This document shows, one piece after another, positions 1 through 9,519 of a DNA stretch of 64,000 nucleotides. This DNA is from Pseudomonadota bacterium (GTDB taxonomy: Bacteria; Myxococcota_A; UBA796; GCA-2862545). Location: positions 1-64,000 of the forward strand of contig JAGSGY010000003.1 of NCBI GenBank assembly GCA_023954855.1, given 5' to 3'. Made by a program: the position numbers and the translations under genes. Under the pieces are notes generated by a model that saw only the letters and a list, made by a program, of their open reading frames with translations, ran no database searches and was not told where the DNA came from. The stretch's first letter is position 1. Every line of letters starts with the position of its first letter.

Positions 1-1481
1 AGGGGCGAGCGAGTGTGCATCGCCAGCACGGCGAGCGGAAGGCCGACCCCGAGGCCGTGAAGAGGGTCGAGGGGCGAAATGGTGAGGACAAAAGCGCCCA
101 AAGCGACCCAGGGTCCCACTGCCCGCTGCAGAAACCCGCGAAAGACGAGTTCCTGTCCGATCACGACGGCGACCAGCGGGAGCAAGAGCTCTGGCTGGAG
201 GGCGTCACCCAGTCGTGTTTGAGCGGCGGCCAACGCCGGGCGCAGGGGAACGGGAGCCAGCCCCCGCGAGGCCACACCTGCGGCGACTGCAGCGGCGGCG
301 GGCAGGGCGGGCCACCAGCTTGTGGACGGGCGGAGCCATGCATAGTCGTCGGCGTCTCGGGCGATGCGAAGTCCGGCAAGCAGGGTCAGCCCGACACCGC
401 CAGCTAGCGCCCCTGCGGGCCGGGAGAGGCTGTCCGTGAGGGTGGCGTTGCCAGCGAGTGCCCAGAGTTGGGGGCCGAGAATGGGGGCAAGCCATGCCGC
501 TGCGGCAATGCTGCTCATGACCACGAGCTCAGCCATAGGGCTACGGGCAGTCTCGCGGGTGGGGTCGTCGGAGAGGTCTGCGGCGGTGCGTTGCAGCAAG
601 AAGGCAGTGGTGAGGCAGGTGCTCAGGGTGGCGACGAGCGGAGGCGCCCAACCTGGCCAGGTCGAACCAGCGGTGAGTAGTGCTCCGCCAAGAGGGACCG
701 CTGAGCCGAGCAAAGGGTGGATGCGTCCGAGCATCCATGCGGCGATGCCCGCGGACATGAGTACGGCGGGGAGCACGCGTAGGCTGATGGTGGCACCGGC
801 GACCACGTCCTTGGCTCGCCGTACCAGGTAGAGCCCGAGCGCAACGGTCGTCGCAGGGACCCAGGGCAGAGGGAGAAGCCATGCCCCTGGCTCTACCGAG
901 CCGCTGAGGATGGCGATGAGCGCTGACAGGCAGGCTGCGCCCGCGCCGTAGCCCGTCCATGCGAGCCACTTGCCCACGGTGATTTCGCCCTTTGACACTG
1001 CAGCGGCGAGCAGGGTGGAGAGCGTTCGTCGCGCCCGCTCACCGGCGAGCGACTCCGACAGTGCGCCCATCATCACCGACGAAGAGATCAGCGCGAGCAA
1101 GAGTGTGCGGCCGGGAAGGTGAAGCGGGGCGGTGCGAATCTGTACGGTCACCGGTTTCGGGTCGAGCTTGTCGAGCCCGTGGCGGAGCGCAGGGGGCACT
1201 GGACCCGAGACGACGGTCCTGCCGTCTTCAGTGGTCTTGAGGCGGGTGCGGGCCTTCTCGACGACCTCGACCTCGCCTTGGAACCCTTCAGGGAGCGCGC
1301 CGCTCACCCGCGGAGCTTGCGGCTCCGCGAGCGTCACTCCAGCATCCTGAGGCCGAATCGGCACCGCGGCCGCCGGCATGAGCAAGCCGGCAGTGATGGC
1401 CCCGAACATCAGGCCACGCCAGCCCCGAAGCTCCATGCGGAGGTCACGCATGGCGATGGCGAGAATCGGACGGAGCCTCAT
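1..1481 (-). CDS. ABC-2 type permease fused to a CPBP intramembrane protease-like domain (partial)
   Basis: The frame is open from an ATG at 1481 to the window edge, so the C-terminus is cut (about 493 residues visible). The N-terminus has one membrane segment, then a roughly 100-residue extracytoplasmic stretch, then several hydrophobic segments, as in ABC-2/NatB-like exporters. Near 135-156 the translation reads QELVFRGFLQR, the first conserved motif (EExxxR) of CPBP/Abi proteases, followed by more hydrophobic sequence. Permease-CPBP fusions are known beside NatA-like ATPases. The first glutamate of the motif is glutamine here, so protease activity is doubtful. The ATG overlaps the stop of the upstream permease by 4 bp, indicating co-translation in a three-gene exporter operon. 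The substrate is unknown; Na+ or drug export is a guess from family. Confidence 0.8.
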   Translation of the reverse strand, partial: MRLRPILAIAMRDLRMELRGWRGLMFGAITAGLLMPAAAVPIRPQDAGVTLAEPQAPRVSGALPEGFQGEVEVVEKARTRLKTTEDGRTVVSGPVPPALRHGLDKLDPKPVTVQIRTAPLHLPGRTLLLALISSSVMMGALSESLAGERARRTLSTLLAAAVSKGEITVGKWLAWTGYGAGAACLSALIAILSGSVEPGAWLLPLPWVPATTVALGLYLVRRAKDVVAGATISLRVLPAVLMSAGIAAWMLGRIHPLLGSAVPLGGALLTAGSTWPGWAPPLVATLSTCLTTAFLLQRTAADLSDDPTRETARSPMAELVVMSSIAAAAWLAPILGPQLWALAGNATLTDSLSRPAGALAGGVGLTLLAGLRIARDADDYAWLRPSTSWWPALPAAAAVAAGVASRGLAPVPLRPALAAAQTRLGDALQPELLLPLVAVVIGQELVFRGFLQRAVGPWVALGAFVLTISPLDPLHGLGVGLPLAVLAMHTRSP

Positions 1482-2410
1482 GACTGAGCCCTCCCGAACC
1501 AAGCTGAGCAAGCGGCTCCAAGCACGAGCGACACCAGGAGCGGCACAACGGGTGATCCCGTCGCACTCAGGCTTGCGATGGGAAGAAAGTGAGTCGCCTC
1601 GCTACTCAATCCCATGCTGCCGAGCACAGAAACCGCAGACATGCTGACGGCCAGTGTGGTGGAGAAGCCGGACTTGATGGTGGAGCGGCCGGCAGATGCG
1701 ATGCCGATGGCCGTCGCACCCGCAGCGGCAGCCGCCCCATGTCCAAGGATGATGAGTGGTGCCTCGATGTCGAGCATGGCGTCCACGAGCGCAACACCGC
1801 CGGCGAAGAAAACGGCCAAACCAAGGCTTCCGGCAATAAAGCGAGCTGTGGCATGGGTCCAGCGGGGCACGGGTAGGGCGAGTTCGCTCTCGAGGGTGCC
1901 ATCACCGCGGTCGCGGGCCACCATTCCGGCACCGAAGACCACGCCGTACAGGGTGAAGAGAACCGCGAGCAGGCGGGCGATACGCAGTGCCAGCGGTTGG
2001 CTCTCGACGTTGGAGGGGCGCTGAGGATTGCTTGCGGGTCGCCATGCGGAACCGCGGGCTTCGCGGACCAGTGCCTCAAGCTGCTGAAGTCCGAGGTCGT
2101 CGGAGGTCGCCGTGATCTTCTCGTCGACGATGCTCGCCCAGACGGCCCCTCGGTCTAGTGCCAGTTGGGGGTCCTCGGTGCGGACCACAACAAATCCAGC
2201 TTCCTCAGCAGCCTCGGCCACCGGGTCTGTCGGAATGACCGCCACGGTTTGTGGGGTACGGATGGCGGCCATGACGGCCAGCGTGGCCATGAGCGTTCCG
2301 ATCACCAGCGCGGTTGGAAACACCAGCGAACGAACGACCATCCCTTCACGCGCGAGACGACGGAGCAGGCTGCCGGTGAGGAACGCTAGGGCGCGCAGCG
2401 TCTCGCTCAA
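1478..2410 (-). CDS. ABC-2 type transporter permease
   Basis: This 310-residue membrane protein has one N-terminal membrane segment (about residues 30-50), an extracytoplasmic loop of about 80 residues, and about five hydrophobic segments from residue 150 to the end. The central part contains a MVARDRGDGTLE segment of the kind seen at the cytoplasmic coupling region of ABC-2 permeases. It overlaps the ATPase gene upstream and the second permease downstream by 4 bp each, so the three should form one exporter of two permeases and one ATPase. Its substrate cannot be read from the sequence. Confidence 0.82.
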   Translation of the reverse strand: MSETLRALAFLTGSLLRRLAREGMVVRSLVFPTALVIGTLMATLAVMAAIRTPQTVAVIPTDPVAEAAEEAGFVVVRTEDPQLALDRGAVWASIVDEKITATSDDLGLQQLEALVREARGSAWRPASNPQRPSNVESQPLALRIARLLAVLFTLYGVVFGAGMVARDRGDGTLESELALPVPRWTHATARFIAGSLGLAVFFAGGVALVDAMLDIEAPLIILGHGAAAAAGATAIGIASAGRSTIKSGFSTTLAVSMSAVSVLGSMGLSSEATHFLPIASLSATGSPVVPLLVSLVLGAACSAWFGRAQS

Positions 2411-3138
2411 GTCTCTGGCTCAACGAGAGAGACAAACGCGTCATCGAGGTTGTCGGAGCCCGCGATGGTCTTGACCTCCTCGAGGGTCCCCTCAGCCACC
2501 ATGCGACCCGTGCGCATGACCCCGACGCGGTCTACGACCCGCTCCACTTCGCTCATGATGTGCGACGAGATCACGATGGCCCGCCCGGCCTCGGCTTGCT
2601 CTCGAACCAGTCCAAGCACGTCGCGCCGACCAGGCACGTCTAGGCCATCCGTCGGCTCGTCGAGCAGCAGTGCGGCAGGCTCGTGGACCAGGGCGCGAGC
2701 GAGCACGACGCGGCGCTTCATGCCTGTGGAGAGGTCGCCACAGGGGGTGTCGGCGTACGAGGTGGCTCCGAGTCGGTCGAGCAGCTTCGCGGTTGCGGCT
2801 TTGGGGTCGGCCACCCCCTGGATTCGCGCGAACAGCCTCACGACCTCGGTTGGCGTGAGCCGGTCGGGCAGGCCTGCTTCGGCAGGGACGTACGCGAGCT
2901 TGCGGCGCACGCCCAGTGGGTCGGATGCCCGGTCGACGCCGGCTACGGTCACGGTCCCGCTGGTGGGCTCGAGCAGGGTGGCGAGAATCCTCAATGTCGT
3001 CGTCTTGCCGGCGCCATTCGCACCGAGAAGTCCGTAGACCTCGCCGGGCTGAACCTTGAACGACAGGGAATCGACCGCGGTCATCTCTTCAGACCAGCTC
3101 TTGCGAAAACGCTTCACCAAGTCGGTGACTTCGATCAT
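2407..3138 (-). CDS. ABC transporter ATP-binding protein (NatA/CcmA-like)
   Basis: This is a complete nucleotide-binding subunit of about 243 residues. It has Walker A GANGAGKTT, a signature-like LSTGMKRR, Walker B LLLDEPTDGLD and a switch histidine in ISSH. It energises the two permeases downstream, which overlap it in a chain of 4-bp start/stop overlaps. I chose the ATG at 3138 because the family begins with MIEVxxLxKRF and a GGAG lies 5 nt upstream; a start at 3180 would add an unrelated arginine-rich stretch. A TACACT -10-like element lies about 18 nt before this ATG, consistent with a short leader. The closest functional group is the NatA branch (Na+ or drug export), with unknown substrate. 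Confidence 0.9.
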   Translation of the reverse strand: MIEVTDLVKRFRKSWSEEMTAVDSLSFKVQPGEVYGLLGANGAGKTTTLRILATLLEPTSGTVTVAGVDRASDPLGVRRKLAYVPAEAGLPDRLTPTEVVRLFARIQGVADPKAATAKLLDRLGATSYADTPCGDLSTGMKRRVVLARALVHEPAALLLDEPTDGLDVPGRRDVLGLVREQAEAGRAIVISSHIMSEVERVVDRVGVMRTGRMVAEGTLEEVKTIAGSDNLDDAFVSLVEPET

Positions 3139-3233
3139 CGGTACTCCGAAGTCGCGAGTGTAGCGAAAACGAGCCGACAAGGGATGACAAGGGGCTGGCG
3201 GATGGTGTCGAGGGGTTGGGATACACCGACTGC

Positions 3234-4403
3234 ATGGCGAACTTCATCCTCGATGAGCGCGCGAGTGCTCTCCTTCAACCGGTGCTTCCCCAGCTCGAGG
3301 CGGCGGCTAAGGTCCTGCCCTCGGGGCCGGCCATCCGGGTCAGTCTCGGAGCGGTCGACGGCTTCGGAGCGGCCTTTGGGCAGCAGTGGGTCCTGTCCGA
3401 CCGACTCGAGGGGCCCGACCTCCACCATCCCGACGAAGTGGAGGGAGCGGCACTCGACCGCTGGCGCCGCGCGATGGCCACGGTCCTCGAGGGCGTGGCA
3501 CTTGCGGGCCTGCACGAGCGATTTGGCGCACAGCACGAGGCCCATTGGTGGCGCGGAGTCGCGGTTGCGCTGGTCGAGCGCGCAGCCCCGTCACTCGGAG
3601 TGGGTGCGGCCGCCTACCTCACCGCGCTGGTGACTGGAGACCTCTCGGGACGCGGTGCAGCCCTGCTCTTCGCCGATGGCGATCCACTGGAGCGCATCGA
3701 AGCCTGGGTCGAGACCGCACCAACGGCCCCTGTGCTGCGGGACACTGTCGTGTACGCACTTCGTCCGGAGGGGACGCGAGCGCAGCTTCCGGTGGTGGCG
3801 CTGCCTCCTCCCCGCACCGCCCCATTCCGGCTCGAGGGCTGGTCCTTCGCTCGAGTGATGGCCCACGGCTGCGGTGGTCTGCTCGCCCAGCCGAACGTGG
3901 CCGGCCCAGACGTTGTAGGAGCACGCCCCGCCGTCGTTGTCGCCGTGGAGACCGCTGAACTCGCGCTCGTGCGGCCGGTGGTGGTGGGCGGCTGGGATCT
4001 CGCCAGTGTTGCCATTCCGGGGGGCATTCTTGGCGCTCGTGGAGTGGGCTTTCGCTTCTACGCAGATGGCCAGGTGGAAATCCTCTTCGCGGACGCGTTC
4101 GTCGGGCCCCTGCATGCCATCGAGTTGGCTAAGACCATGGGTCACTCGGGCATGACCGGTGGACGCTGGTCGCTGCTCGGTGCCGGCCACATGCGCTTTG
4201 GAAGCATCCGCGAGGTGCCCATCACCATGCATCAGCGTGACGGCTCGCAGGCTATGCCGCAGGTGGGCTTCGGCGTGAGCGAGTGGGTTGCTGCGATGGC
4301 GAACTCAGAGTGGTCCTTCGCGATGGAGGGAGGCGAGCTGCACCTCACCGGACGCGTGATGGACATGGCGGTACGGCTGCGCATGCGGCCCGAATCGGGT
4401 TAA
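3234..4403 (+). CDS. Hypothetical protein of unknown function
   Basis: I do not recognise this 389-residue protein. It has no signal peptide and no clear membrane segment. The N-terminal half is alpha-helical and alanine/leucine-rich; the C-terminal half is glycine-rich with alternating hydrophobic residues that suggest beta structure. I took the ATG at 3234, because an upstream start at 3216 adds only six residues and no ribosome binding site. Codon use and GC match its neighbours. It is divergent from the ABC exporter and 26 bp upstream of the sulfatase-fold gene, so it may be transcribed with that gene, but nothing gives a function. Confidence 0.65.
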   Translation: MANFILDERASALLQPVLPQLEAAAKVLPSGPAIRVSLGAVDGFGAAFGQQWVLSDRLEGPDLHHPDEVEGAALDRWRRAMATVLEGVALAGLHERFGAQHEAHWWRGVAVALVERAAPSLGVGAAAYLTALVTGDLSGRGAALLFADGDPLERIEAWVETAPTAPVLRDTVVYALRPEGTRAQLPVVALPPPRTAPFRLEGWSFARVMAHGCGGLLAQPNVAGPDVVGARPAVVVAVETAELALVRPVVVGGWDLASVAIPGGILGARGVGFRFYADGQVEILFADAFVGPLHAIELAKTMGHSGMTGGRWSLLGAGHMRFGSIREVPITMHQRDGSQAMPQVGFGVSEWVAAMANSEWSFAMEGGELHLTGRVMDMAVRLRMRPESG

Positions 4404-4429
4404 CCGCGACGGGTTTGGAGAGCAGCAGC

Positions 4430-6523
4430 ATGAAGACACCCCGCAACCTGATCCAAGGCCTCTCGGGCGGCATCCTCGGTGGAGCCCTCACCGGACTCGC
4501 CGAGGCGTCCTACTTGATCGCGACGGCGGGTGCGTCGGACTACCTCTCTCCGTTCTACGCGACCGCGCTGTACGGCCTGATCGGGGCGCCTCTTGGCCTT
4601 GGCGCCGGGCTCGCGCTCTCGGGTGTTGAGAAGGCGCGCGGTGAGGTCAGCGATGGCTTTGCTTGGGCGTGGGGCTTCTGCGGCGGAATGGCGCCCCAGG
4701 CTGCCTTCGTACTGCTCTACATCGTGCGCAAGGTCGTGTACCTTGAGCAGGGCATGCCGCCTCAGGGCCTGGCCGGCGTCGTCGGCGCGGTGGGCGTTCT
4801 CTCGCTTGTCTCATTGGTGCTGGCATCACGCCTGGTCTCTGGCCCCTTGAAAGCCATGCTGAACGCGAAGGGGCTTGCAGGTGGCTGGGGAGGTCTCCTG
4901 GTTCTGACGGGGGCCGTCGCCTTGGCGCCCCTCACCGACGACCCTCGGGCGGGCTTTGCCTCTGGGAAGAGCGTTCCCGAGGGAATGGCTGATCGCCCCG
5001 ACGTCCTCGTGATCATGGTGGACACCCTCCGCGCCGACTACCTCGGCGCCTACGGCAAGGAAGGCAACCCGACGCCCGCACTCGATGCTCTCGCGGCAGA
5101 TGCGGTGCTCTTCGAATCCGCCTTCGCGCAGGCTTCCTGGACCCGGTCCTCTGGTGCGACGCTGTTCACGAGCCGCATTCCGTCCAGTCACAACGCGGGC
5201 ACCAAGGCCGCCAGACTCTCCGGCGAAGCCGTAACCTTCGCCGAGCCTCTTCAGGCCGCCGGCGTCACCACGGGCGCGTTGATCAACAACATCAACATGA
5301 CCGGCACCTTCGGTTTCAACCAGGGCTTCGACTCCTTTCTCTACGAGAGCCCCGACTACCACTACTTCGCGACCGAGAGCGTGTTTGGCCTGACCATGTA
5401 CAAGGTCGTGCACAAGCTCTCAGAGCGACTTCCGCTCCCCAAGGTGGTCGAGAGCTTCTACCAGCCCGCCGAGGTGGTTCTCGAGGACACCAAGGCGTTC
5501 TTCGAGGCCAACGACGATGGACGCATCGCGCTGTTCACACACTTGATGGAACCGCACGACCCGTACTTCGAGCACCCCTCGCTCAACTCAGACGGTCCCG
5601 ACTTCAACGGTATCGGCTACGCGCGCGCCGAGCATGAGCATCCCGACATGGCGGATGCCGAGTACCTTCGCGAGGTCTACCTCGACGAGATCAAGTGGAT
5701 GGATGCGGAGCTGGCTCGGTTCTTTGGCTGGCTTCGCGAGACGGGCCGCTACGACGACCTGATGATCGTGATCACCGCTGACCACGGCGAGGAGTTCGGC
5801 GAGCATGGAGGCTTCTGGCATGGCACGACCCTCTACGACGAGCAGCTCCACATCCCCCTGATCATCAAGCTCCCGGGCAACGCGCACGCCGGGACCCGGG
5901 TTCCGTGGCAGGTCCGCTCGCTCGACGTGGCACCCACGATTGCCGCAGCCATGGGCGTCTCCGCTGACGACTCTTGGCAGGGCACGGACCTCTTCGCCGA
6001 CGTCGAAGGCTGGCTCGCTGAGCGGGCCCGCGCCGAGGCGGAGGCTGCTGAACTCGCAGCGCTCGAGGCCGAAGGCGACACCCCGCCCGCGCCGGTCGAG
6101 GTCGAAGAAGAGACCGCAGACGATGTGGCTGAAGAAGAGGCCGTCGAGCCCAGAAACTGGGAGCGCCTCGTGCTCGCCGAGGAGGACTTCGAGGGCAACG
6201 TCATCGCGGCCATCCGTAGCGAGGGTCTCAAGTACATCCGTGCTCAGGAGGGCGGTCCAAGAGGTCTCGTGCCGCAGGAACTCTTCGACATCCAGGTGGA
6301 CTCCCTCGAGACGAAGAACCTTCTTGAGTCGGGTTCACCCGTCGAAGGGGTGTACCCCGAGGACCACGCGAAGCGTCTGGACAGCTTGCTCAACGAGTCG
6401 GTTCTGGAAGCGGCCGCTGGCGGGCTGAGCGGCGGATCGGCCACCACCTCGGCGGCGGAGTGCGAGCGCCTCAAGGCCCTTGGCTACCTCGCGGCGGACG
6501 AGGACTGTTCCAAGCAGCCGTAG
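4430..6523 (+). CDS. Membrane-anchored sulfatase-fold (alkaline phosphatase superfamily) enzyme
   Basis: About five hydrophobic segments in residues 1-170 are followed by an extracytoplasmic catalytic domain. The domain opens with DVLVIMVDTLRADYLGAYG, where the aspartate is a metal ligand, and has a second metal site ADHGEEFGEHG near the end of the core. At the nucleophile position it reads SWTRSSGATLFTS, so it lacks the Cys/Ser-x-Pro-Ser-Arg sequence needed for formylglycine. The threonine may act as nucleophile, as in phosphoethanolamine or phosphoglycerol transferases. An Ala/Glu-rich acidic linker lies in the last quarter. The ATG at 4430 has GGAG about 9 nt upstream. A glycosyltransferase follows after 6 bp, so an envelope polymer or glycan modification role is plausible. 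Confidence 0.85.
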   Translation: MKTPRNLIQGLSGGILGGALTGLAEASYLIATAGASDYLSPFYATALYGLIGAPLGLGAGLALSGVEKARGEVSDGFAWAWGFCGGMAPQAAFVLLYIVRKVVYLEQGMPPQGLAGVVGAVGVLSLVSLVLASRLVSGPLKAMLNAKGLAGGWGGLLVLTGAVALAPLTDDPRAGFASGKSVPEGMADRPDVLVIMVDTLRADYLGAYGKEGNPTPALDALAADAVLFESAFAQASWTRSSGATLFTSRIPSSHNAGTKAARLSGEAVTFAEPLQAAGVTTGALINNINMTGTFGFNQGFDSFLYESPDYHYFATESVFGLTMYKVVHKLSERLPLPKVVESFYQPAEVVLEDTKAFFEANDDGRIALFTHLMEPHDPYFEHPSLNSDGPDFNGIGYARAEHEHPDMADAEYLREVYLDEIKWMDAELARFFGWLRETGRYDDLMIVITADHGEEFGEHGGFWHGTTLYDEQLHIPLIIKLPGNAHAGTRVPWQVRSLDVAPTIAAAMGVSADDSWQGTDLFADVEGWLAERARAEAEAAELAALEAEGDTPPAPVEVEEETADDVAEEEAVEPRNWERLVLAEEDFEGNVIAAIRSEGLKYIRAQEGGPRGLVPQELFDIQVDSLETKNLLESGSPVEGVYPEDHAKRLDSLLNESVLEAAAGGLSGGSATTSAAECERLKALGYLAADEDCSKQP

Positions 6524-6529
6524 GGCACC

Positions 6530-7657
6530 GTGTCGACGATTCTGCACATCGCTGCGTGCCCGTTTCCCGCCCCGCGGGGTTCGCAGGTCTTCATCGCCGG
6601 CTCGGCGCGAGGCCAAGTGGAGAGAGGGCACCGGGTTGCCGTGGCCTGCTACGCGAACGGCGAAGGGGAGGCGCCCGCGGGTGTCGAGTTGGTGCGGGCC
6701 GCTCGTGTGCCCTTTGCGTTCGGCGGAAGCGGGCCGCACCCCTCCAAGCTTGCCGCGAATCTGGCGCTTGCTCGGGCCGTGCGCCGCTGGTCGCTCGAGA
6801 ACAAGCCTGACCTGATCTGCGCGCACAATGCAGAAGGTCCGCTGGTCGCGCGCCTCGCTGGTGTGGCCGCTCCCGTGTTCTGGGAGGTGCACACGCGCAT
6901 GCAGACGGAACTCCCACGCTTTTTGCCGGGGACCGCACCCCTTGGCCGCCTGCTGGACCTTGCGGCGGCGCGCAGCTCAGACCTTGCGATCGCGTTGTCG
7001 GATGGAGGGGCACACTGGGTGCGCGAGCTCGGCATTCCGACGCGTCTCGCGCCTCCCGCCATGGATGTGCAAGAGGTCGAAGGGGCTTCGGCGTCGAGAG
7101 CTCGCGAGCGATGGCGTCTCGACGACCGGGTGTGGGCGGTCTACGCGGGCAATGCAGACCCGTACCAAGATCTCGGCTTGCTCATCGATGCCATGTCCCG
7201 CTGCGAACGCGTAGGCCTGCTACTCGTTGCGTCCGACACGAGCGCGCTAGCTCAGCATGCGCGTCAGCTCGGCATCCACGATGAACGCCTGCGCTTTGTC
7301 GACTCAGCTTCGTTTCGTGACCACATCGATGCCATCGACGCCGCCGATATCGGGGTGCTCGCCCGAGGTGTGTGCGAAGGCTTCCCCATGAAGCTGTTCA
7401 ATTACGCCGCACTGGGAAAGCCGACCGTCGCGGCGGGGGACTCGGCGCGTCCATTTCCAGGCGTGGTTGCGGTACCCGCGGGAGACGCCACCGCGCTCGC
7501 ACGCGCGCTTCAGACACTCGCGCAACAACCAGCGTTGCGCGAGCGACTCGGGCGAGAGGCTCTACGGGGCGCACGGGAGAGCTCGTGGTCGCGGCGGGCG
7601 GAGCGGGTCGAAGACATCCTCGATGCGTTCCGCTCGGGCGTCACGACATCGGCGTAA
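6530..7657 (+). CDS. Glycosyltransferase, family 4-like (GT-B fold)
   Basis: This is a 375-residue cytoplasmic glycosyltransferase. The N-terminal Rossmann half reads ILHIAACPFPAPRGSQVFI, typical of GT4-type acceptor domains. The C-terminal half has the sugar-nucleotide region IGVLARGVCEGFPMKLFNYAALGKPTVA, with the glutamate and K/L-F-xY-xA-xGKP signature of the family. The start is a GTG at 6530, 6 bp after the stop of the sulfatase-fold gene, so the two are probably one operon for surface glycan or lipid synthesis. Its last 17 bp overlap the convergent lipoprotein gene. Donor and acceptor cannot be predicted. Confidence 0.85.
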   Translation: MSTILHIAACPFPAPRGSQVFIAGSARGQVERGHRVAVACYANGEGEAPAGVELVRAARVPFAFGGSGPHPSKLAANLALARAVRRWSLENKPDLICAHNAEGPLVARLAGVAAPVFWEVHTRMQTELPRFLPGTAPLGRLLDLAAARSSDLAIALSDGGAHWVRELGIPTRLAPPAMDVQEVEGASASRARERWRLDDRVWAVYAGNADPYQDLGLLIDAMSRCERVGLLLVASDTSALAQHARQLGIHDERLRFVDSASFRDHIDAIDAADIGVLARGVCEGFPMKLFNYAALGKPTVAAGDSARPFPGVVAVPAGDATALARALQTLAQQPALRERLGREALRGARESSWSRRAERVEDILDAFRSGVTTSA

Positions 7658-8024
7658 ACGTGATCGGGTAGCGGATCGAACCGTCGCCGGCGGGGAAGTG
7701 CCAGAGCTTCGAGCCCTCCATCACGCAGGTCGTCAACGCTGAGACGTCGATGTCTTCCGGGAAGGTACTCGACACGACCTGTGCTTGAACCGCTCGGTGG
7801 TTCTGCAGGAGCCACTCGAACTCGACACGACCCGCGAGTTTCGGGTTCTCGCGCAGCTCGTTGCGGAAGCACTGCTCGATCACGCCGCGGTTCTCTGCCA
7901 GGACGTCGTCCATGGAGATGGGTTCGTCGGCAACCACGGCATCCGTGGCGATGGCAATCGGGGCGGGTGGGGCGCTCTCGGAGCCGCAGCCTGCCAGAAA
8001 CACGATGAGGAAGAGGGTCTTCAT
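7641..8024 (-). CDS. Lipoprotein with AgmX/PglI-type C-terminal domain
   Basis: This small lipoprotein (127 residues) begins with a signal peptide ending in a lipobox (FLAGC, Cys at about residue 13). A Pro/Ala-rich linker follows, then a domain with a CFRNELRENPKLAGRVEFEW segment and a later Cys. That pattern is the AgmX/PglI C-terminal domain common in Myxococcota, where relatives are tied to gliding and TonB-like energy transfer. The ATG at 8024 is chosen for the signal peptide; there is no Shine-Dalgarno, but a TACGAT element ends exactly 6 nt upstream, suggesting a leaderless message. It overlaps the convergent glycosyltransferase by 17 bp. Gliding is not implied by this gene alone. Confidence 0.8.
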   Translation of the reverse strand: MKTLFLIVFLAGCGSESAPPAPIAIATDAVVADEPISMDDVLAENRGVIEQCFRNELRENPKLAGRVEFEWLLQNHRAVQAQVVSSTFPEDIDVSALTTCVMEGSKLWHFPAGDGSIRYPITFTPMS

Positions 8025-8030
8025 GCGGGC

Positions 8031-8036
8031 ATCGTA
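8031..8036 (-). promoter_or_regulatory. Putative -10 element of a leaderless promoter
   Basis: TACGAT on the minus strand ends exactly six bases before the ATG at 8024, and no purine-rich ribosome binding site precedes that ATG. This is the spacing expected when transcription starts at the A of the start codon. No clear -35 is visible. Confidence 0.4.
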
Positions 8037-8064
8037 GCGCAAGTCCGTCCAAGCCGGGTGCGTT

Positions 8065-9519
8065 TCAGTCTTGGGTGGGAAAGCGCAGCACAAAGCGGGC
8101 GCCGCGCGAGGTGTTCTCGGCATGTACGCTGCCCTCATGCGCTTCCACGATGGCGCGAGTGAGCGCGAGTCCTAGGCCCGTTCCGACGGTGGCCCCTCGG
8201 CTGGTGTAGAAGCGGTCGAACACATGGTCGATGGACTCTTCGGGGAGCCCGGGTCCGTCGTCTTCGACCTCGAGGACGACGTCGGCGGACTGGCGGGTGA
8301 GTCGCACGGTGACTTGGCTATCCGCGAACGAGAGCGCGTTCTCGAGCACGTTGCGGAGGGCCGTCTCGATGCTCGACGGTCCCCCGAACAGTGTGCTGTC
8401 GATCAGCTCCTGGTGCACCGCGATGTGGGCATGTCGTTCATCGGACTGCACGGTGTCCAGCAGTCCTGCGACGAGGGCCCGCAAGTCGATGGACAGGCGC
8501 TCTTCGGCCCTTAGCCCCGCCTCTGCTCGAGCCAGCTCGAGGAGCTGCGTGACGAGGGCGTCTAAACGCCGTGATGAGTCATCCAAGATGCGTGCGATGC
8601 GCGCCACGCGGCTTTCGGTGAGAGTTGCCGACCCAGCCAGAGACTCCGAGGCTGCTCGAATCGCCGCCACGGGGTTCTTCATCTCGTGGGCAAGGTCGGC
8701 GACAAAGGCCTCGTTCTGTTCGGAGGTAGAGCGGACCTCGGCCAGCAGCTGGTTGAACGCGCCAGCCAGCTCCCCAAACTCGTCCTCTCGAGGAAGCTCC
8801 ACATCCTCGGCAGAGAGGGGGCGGTCGACGCGGGCGAGCACCTGACGGCGCAGGTCCTCAAGCGGACGCACAATCCGCCCTCCAAGCCAGGCGCCAGCCA
8901 TGAGGGCTGCAAGCGCCACCAGCAGCGACACTTTGAGGAGCTGAAAACGCGCGTCATAGAGAGCGCGAATGGGCAGGCGAGAGGCCTTCTGGGCGTACAC
9001 CACGCCCTGCGCGGACTGTCGGGCCGAGTGACAGACCAACACGCGCTGGTCTGCATTCTCGATACAACCGCTCACGTGAACCTGAGTGCGGGCTCGGGTG
9101 ACTTCGCTGCGTTGGGCCATGGGTGGGCGCTGTTCCTCGAACTCATCGAGGTCGAGGCGTGCTTGTTCCTGAAAAGCGGTGTGCACGATTCGCCCGGTCC
9201 ACGTGGTCTCGCCAGAGTGGTCGGCGCTGGCCAAGATGGCCCCGTCATGGCCGATGATGGTCACGCGCGTGCGGGTGCTCCTGGCCTCGAGTTCGGCCAC
9301 CTCATCGGGCGTCTCGCCCTCGTTGAGCGCATCGCTTGCCCGGTGGCTGACGCCCGAGAGGGTGAGCCCGATTCGCTGACCGACCGTTGCATCTGCGAGA
9401 TCCGTCGCCCACACCGCCAAGACCGGAAGTGCCGCGACCATGAGGACCACGAGAACCGCGCGGAGGCGGAGGCTACGTCGCCGCACCATCGAGCTCGCGC
9501 GACCGCGCAATCCACTCAT
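8065..9519 (-). CDS. Sensor histidine kinase (two-transmembrane, HAMP)
   Basis: This is a 484-residue sensor kinase. Membrane segment 1 spans about residues 21-38, an extracytoplasmic sensor region 40-195, membrane segment 2 196-213, then a HAMP linker. The HisKA domain has the phosphorylated His278 in [14 protein letters not shown], and the HATPase domain has an N-box, DDGPG and [11 protein letters not shown]. The periplasmic part contains cysteines at about 152 and 163 that may form a disulfide. The start codon overlaps the stop of the OmpR-type regulator by 4 bp, so the two are a co-translated cognate pair. Overall layout resembles CreC-type kinases, but the signal is unknown. Confidence 0.92.
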   Translation of the reverse strand: MSGLRGRASSMVRRRSLRLRAVLVVLMVAALPVLAVWATDLADATVGQRIGLTLSGVSHRASDALNEGETPDEVAELEARSTRTRVTIIGHDGAILASADHSGETTWTGRIVHTAFQEQARLDLDEFEEQRPPMAQRSEVTRARTQVHVSGCIENADQRVLVCHSARQSAQGVVYAQKASRLPIRALYDARFQLLKVSLLVALAALMAGAWLGGRIVRPLEDLRRQVLARVDRPLSAEDVELPREDEFGELAGAFNQLLAEVRSTSEQNEAFVADLAHEMKNPVAAIRAASESLAGSATLTESRVARIARILDDSSRRLDALVTQLLELARAEAGLRAEERLSIDLRALVAGLLDTVQSDERHAHIAVHQELIDSTLFGGPSSIETALRNVLENALSFADSQVTVRLTRQSADVVLEVEDDGPGLPEESIDHVFDRFYTSRGATVGTGLGLALTRAIVEAHEGSVHAENTSRGARFVLRFPTQD

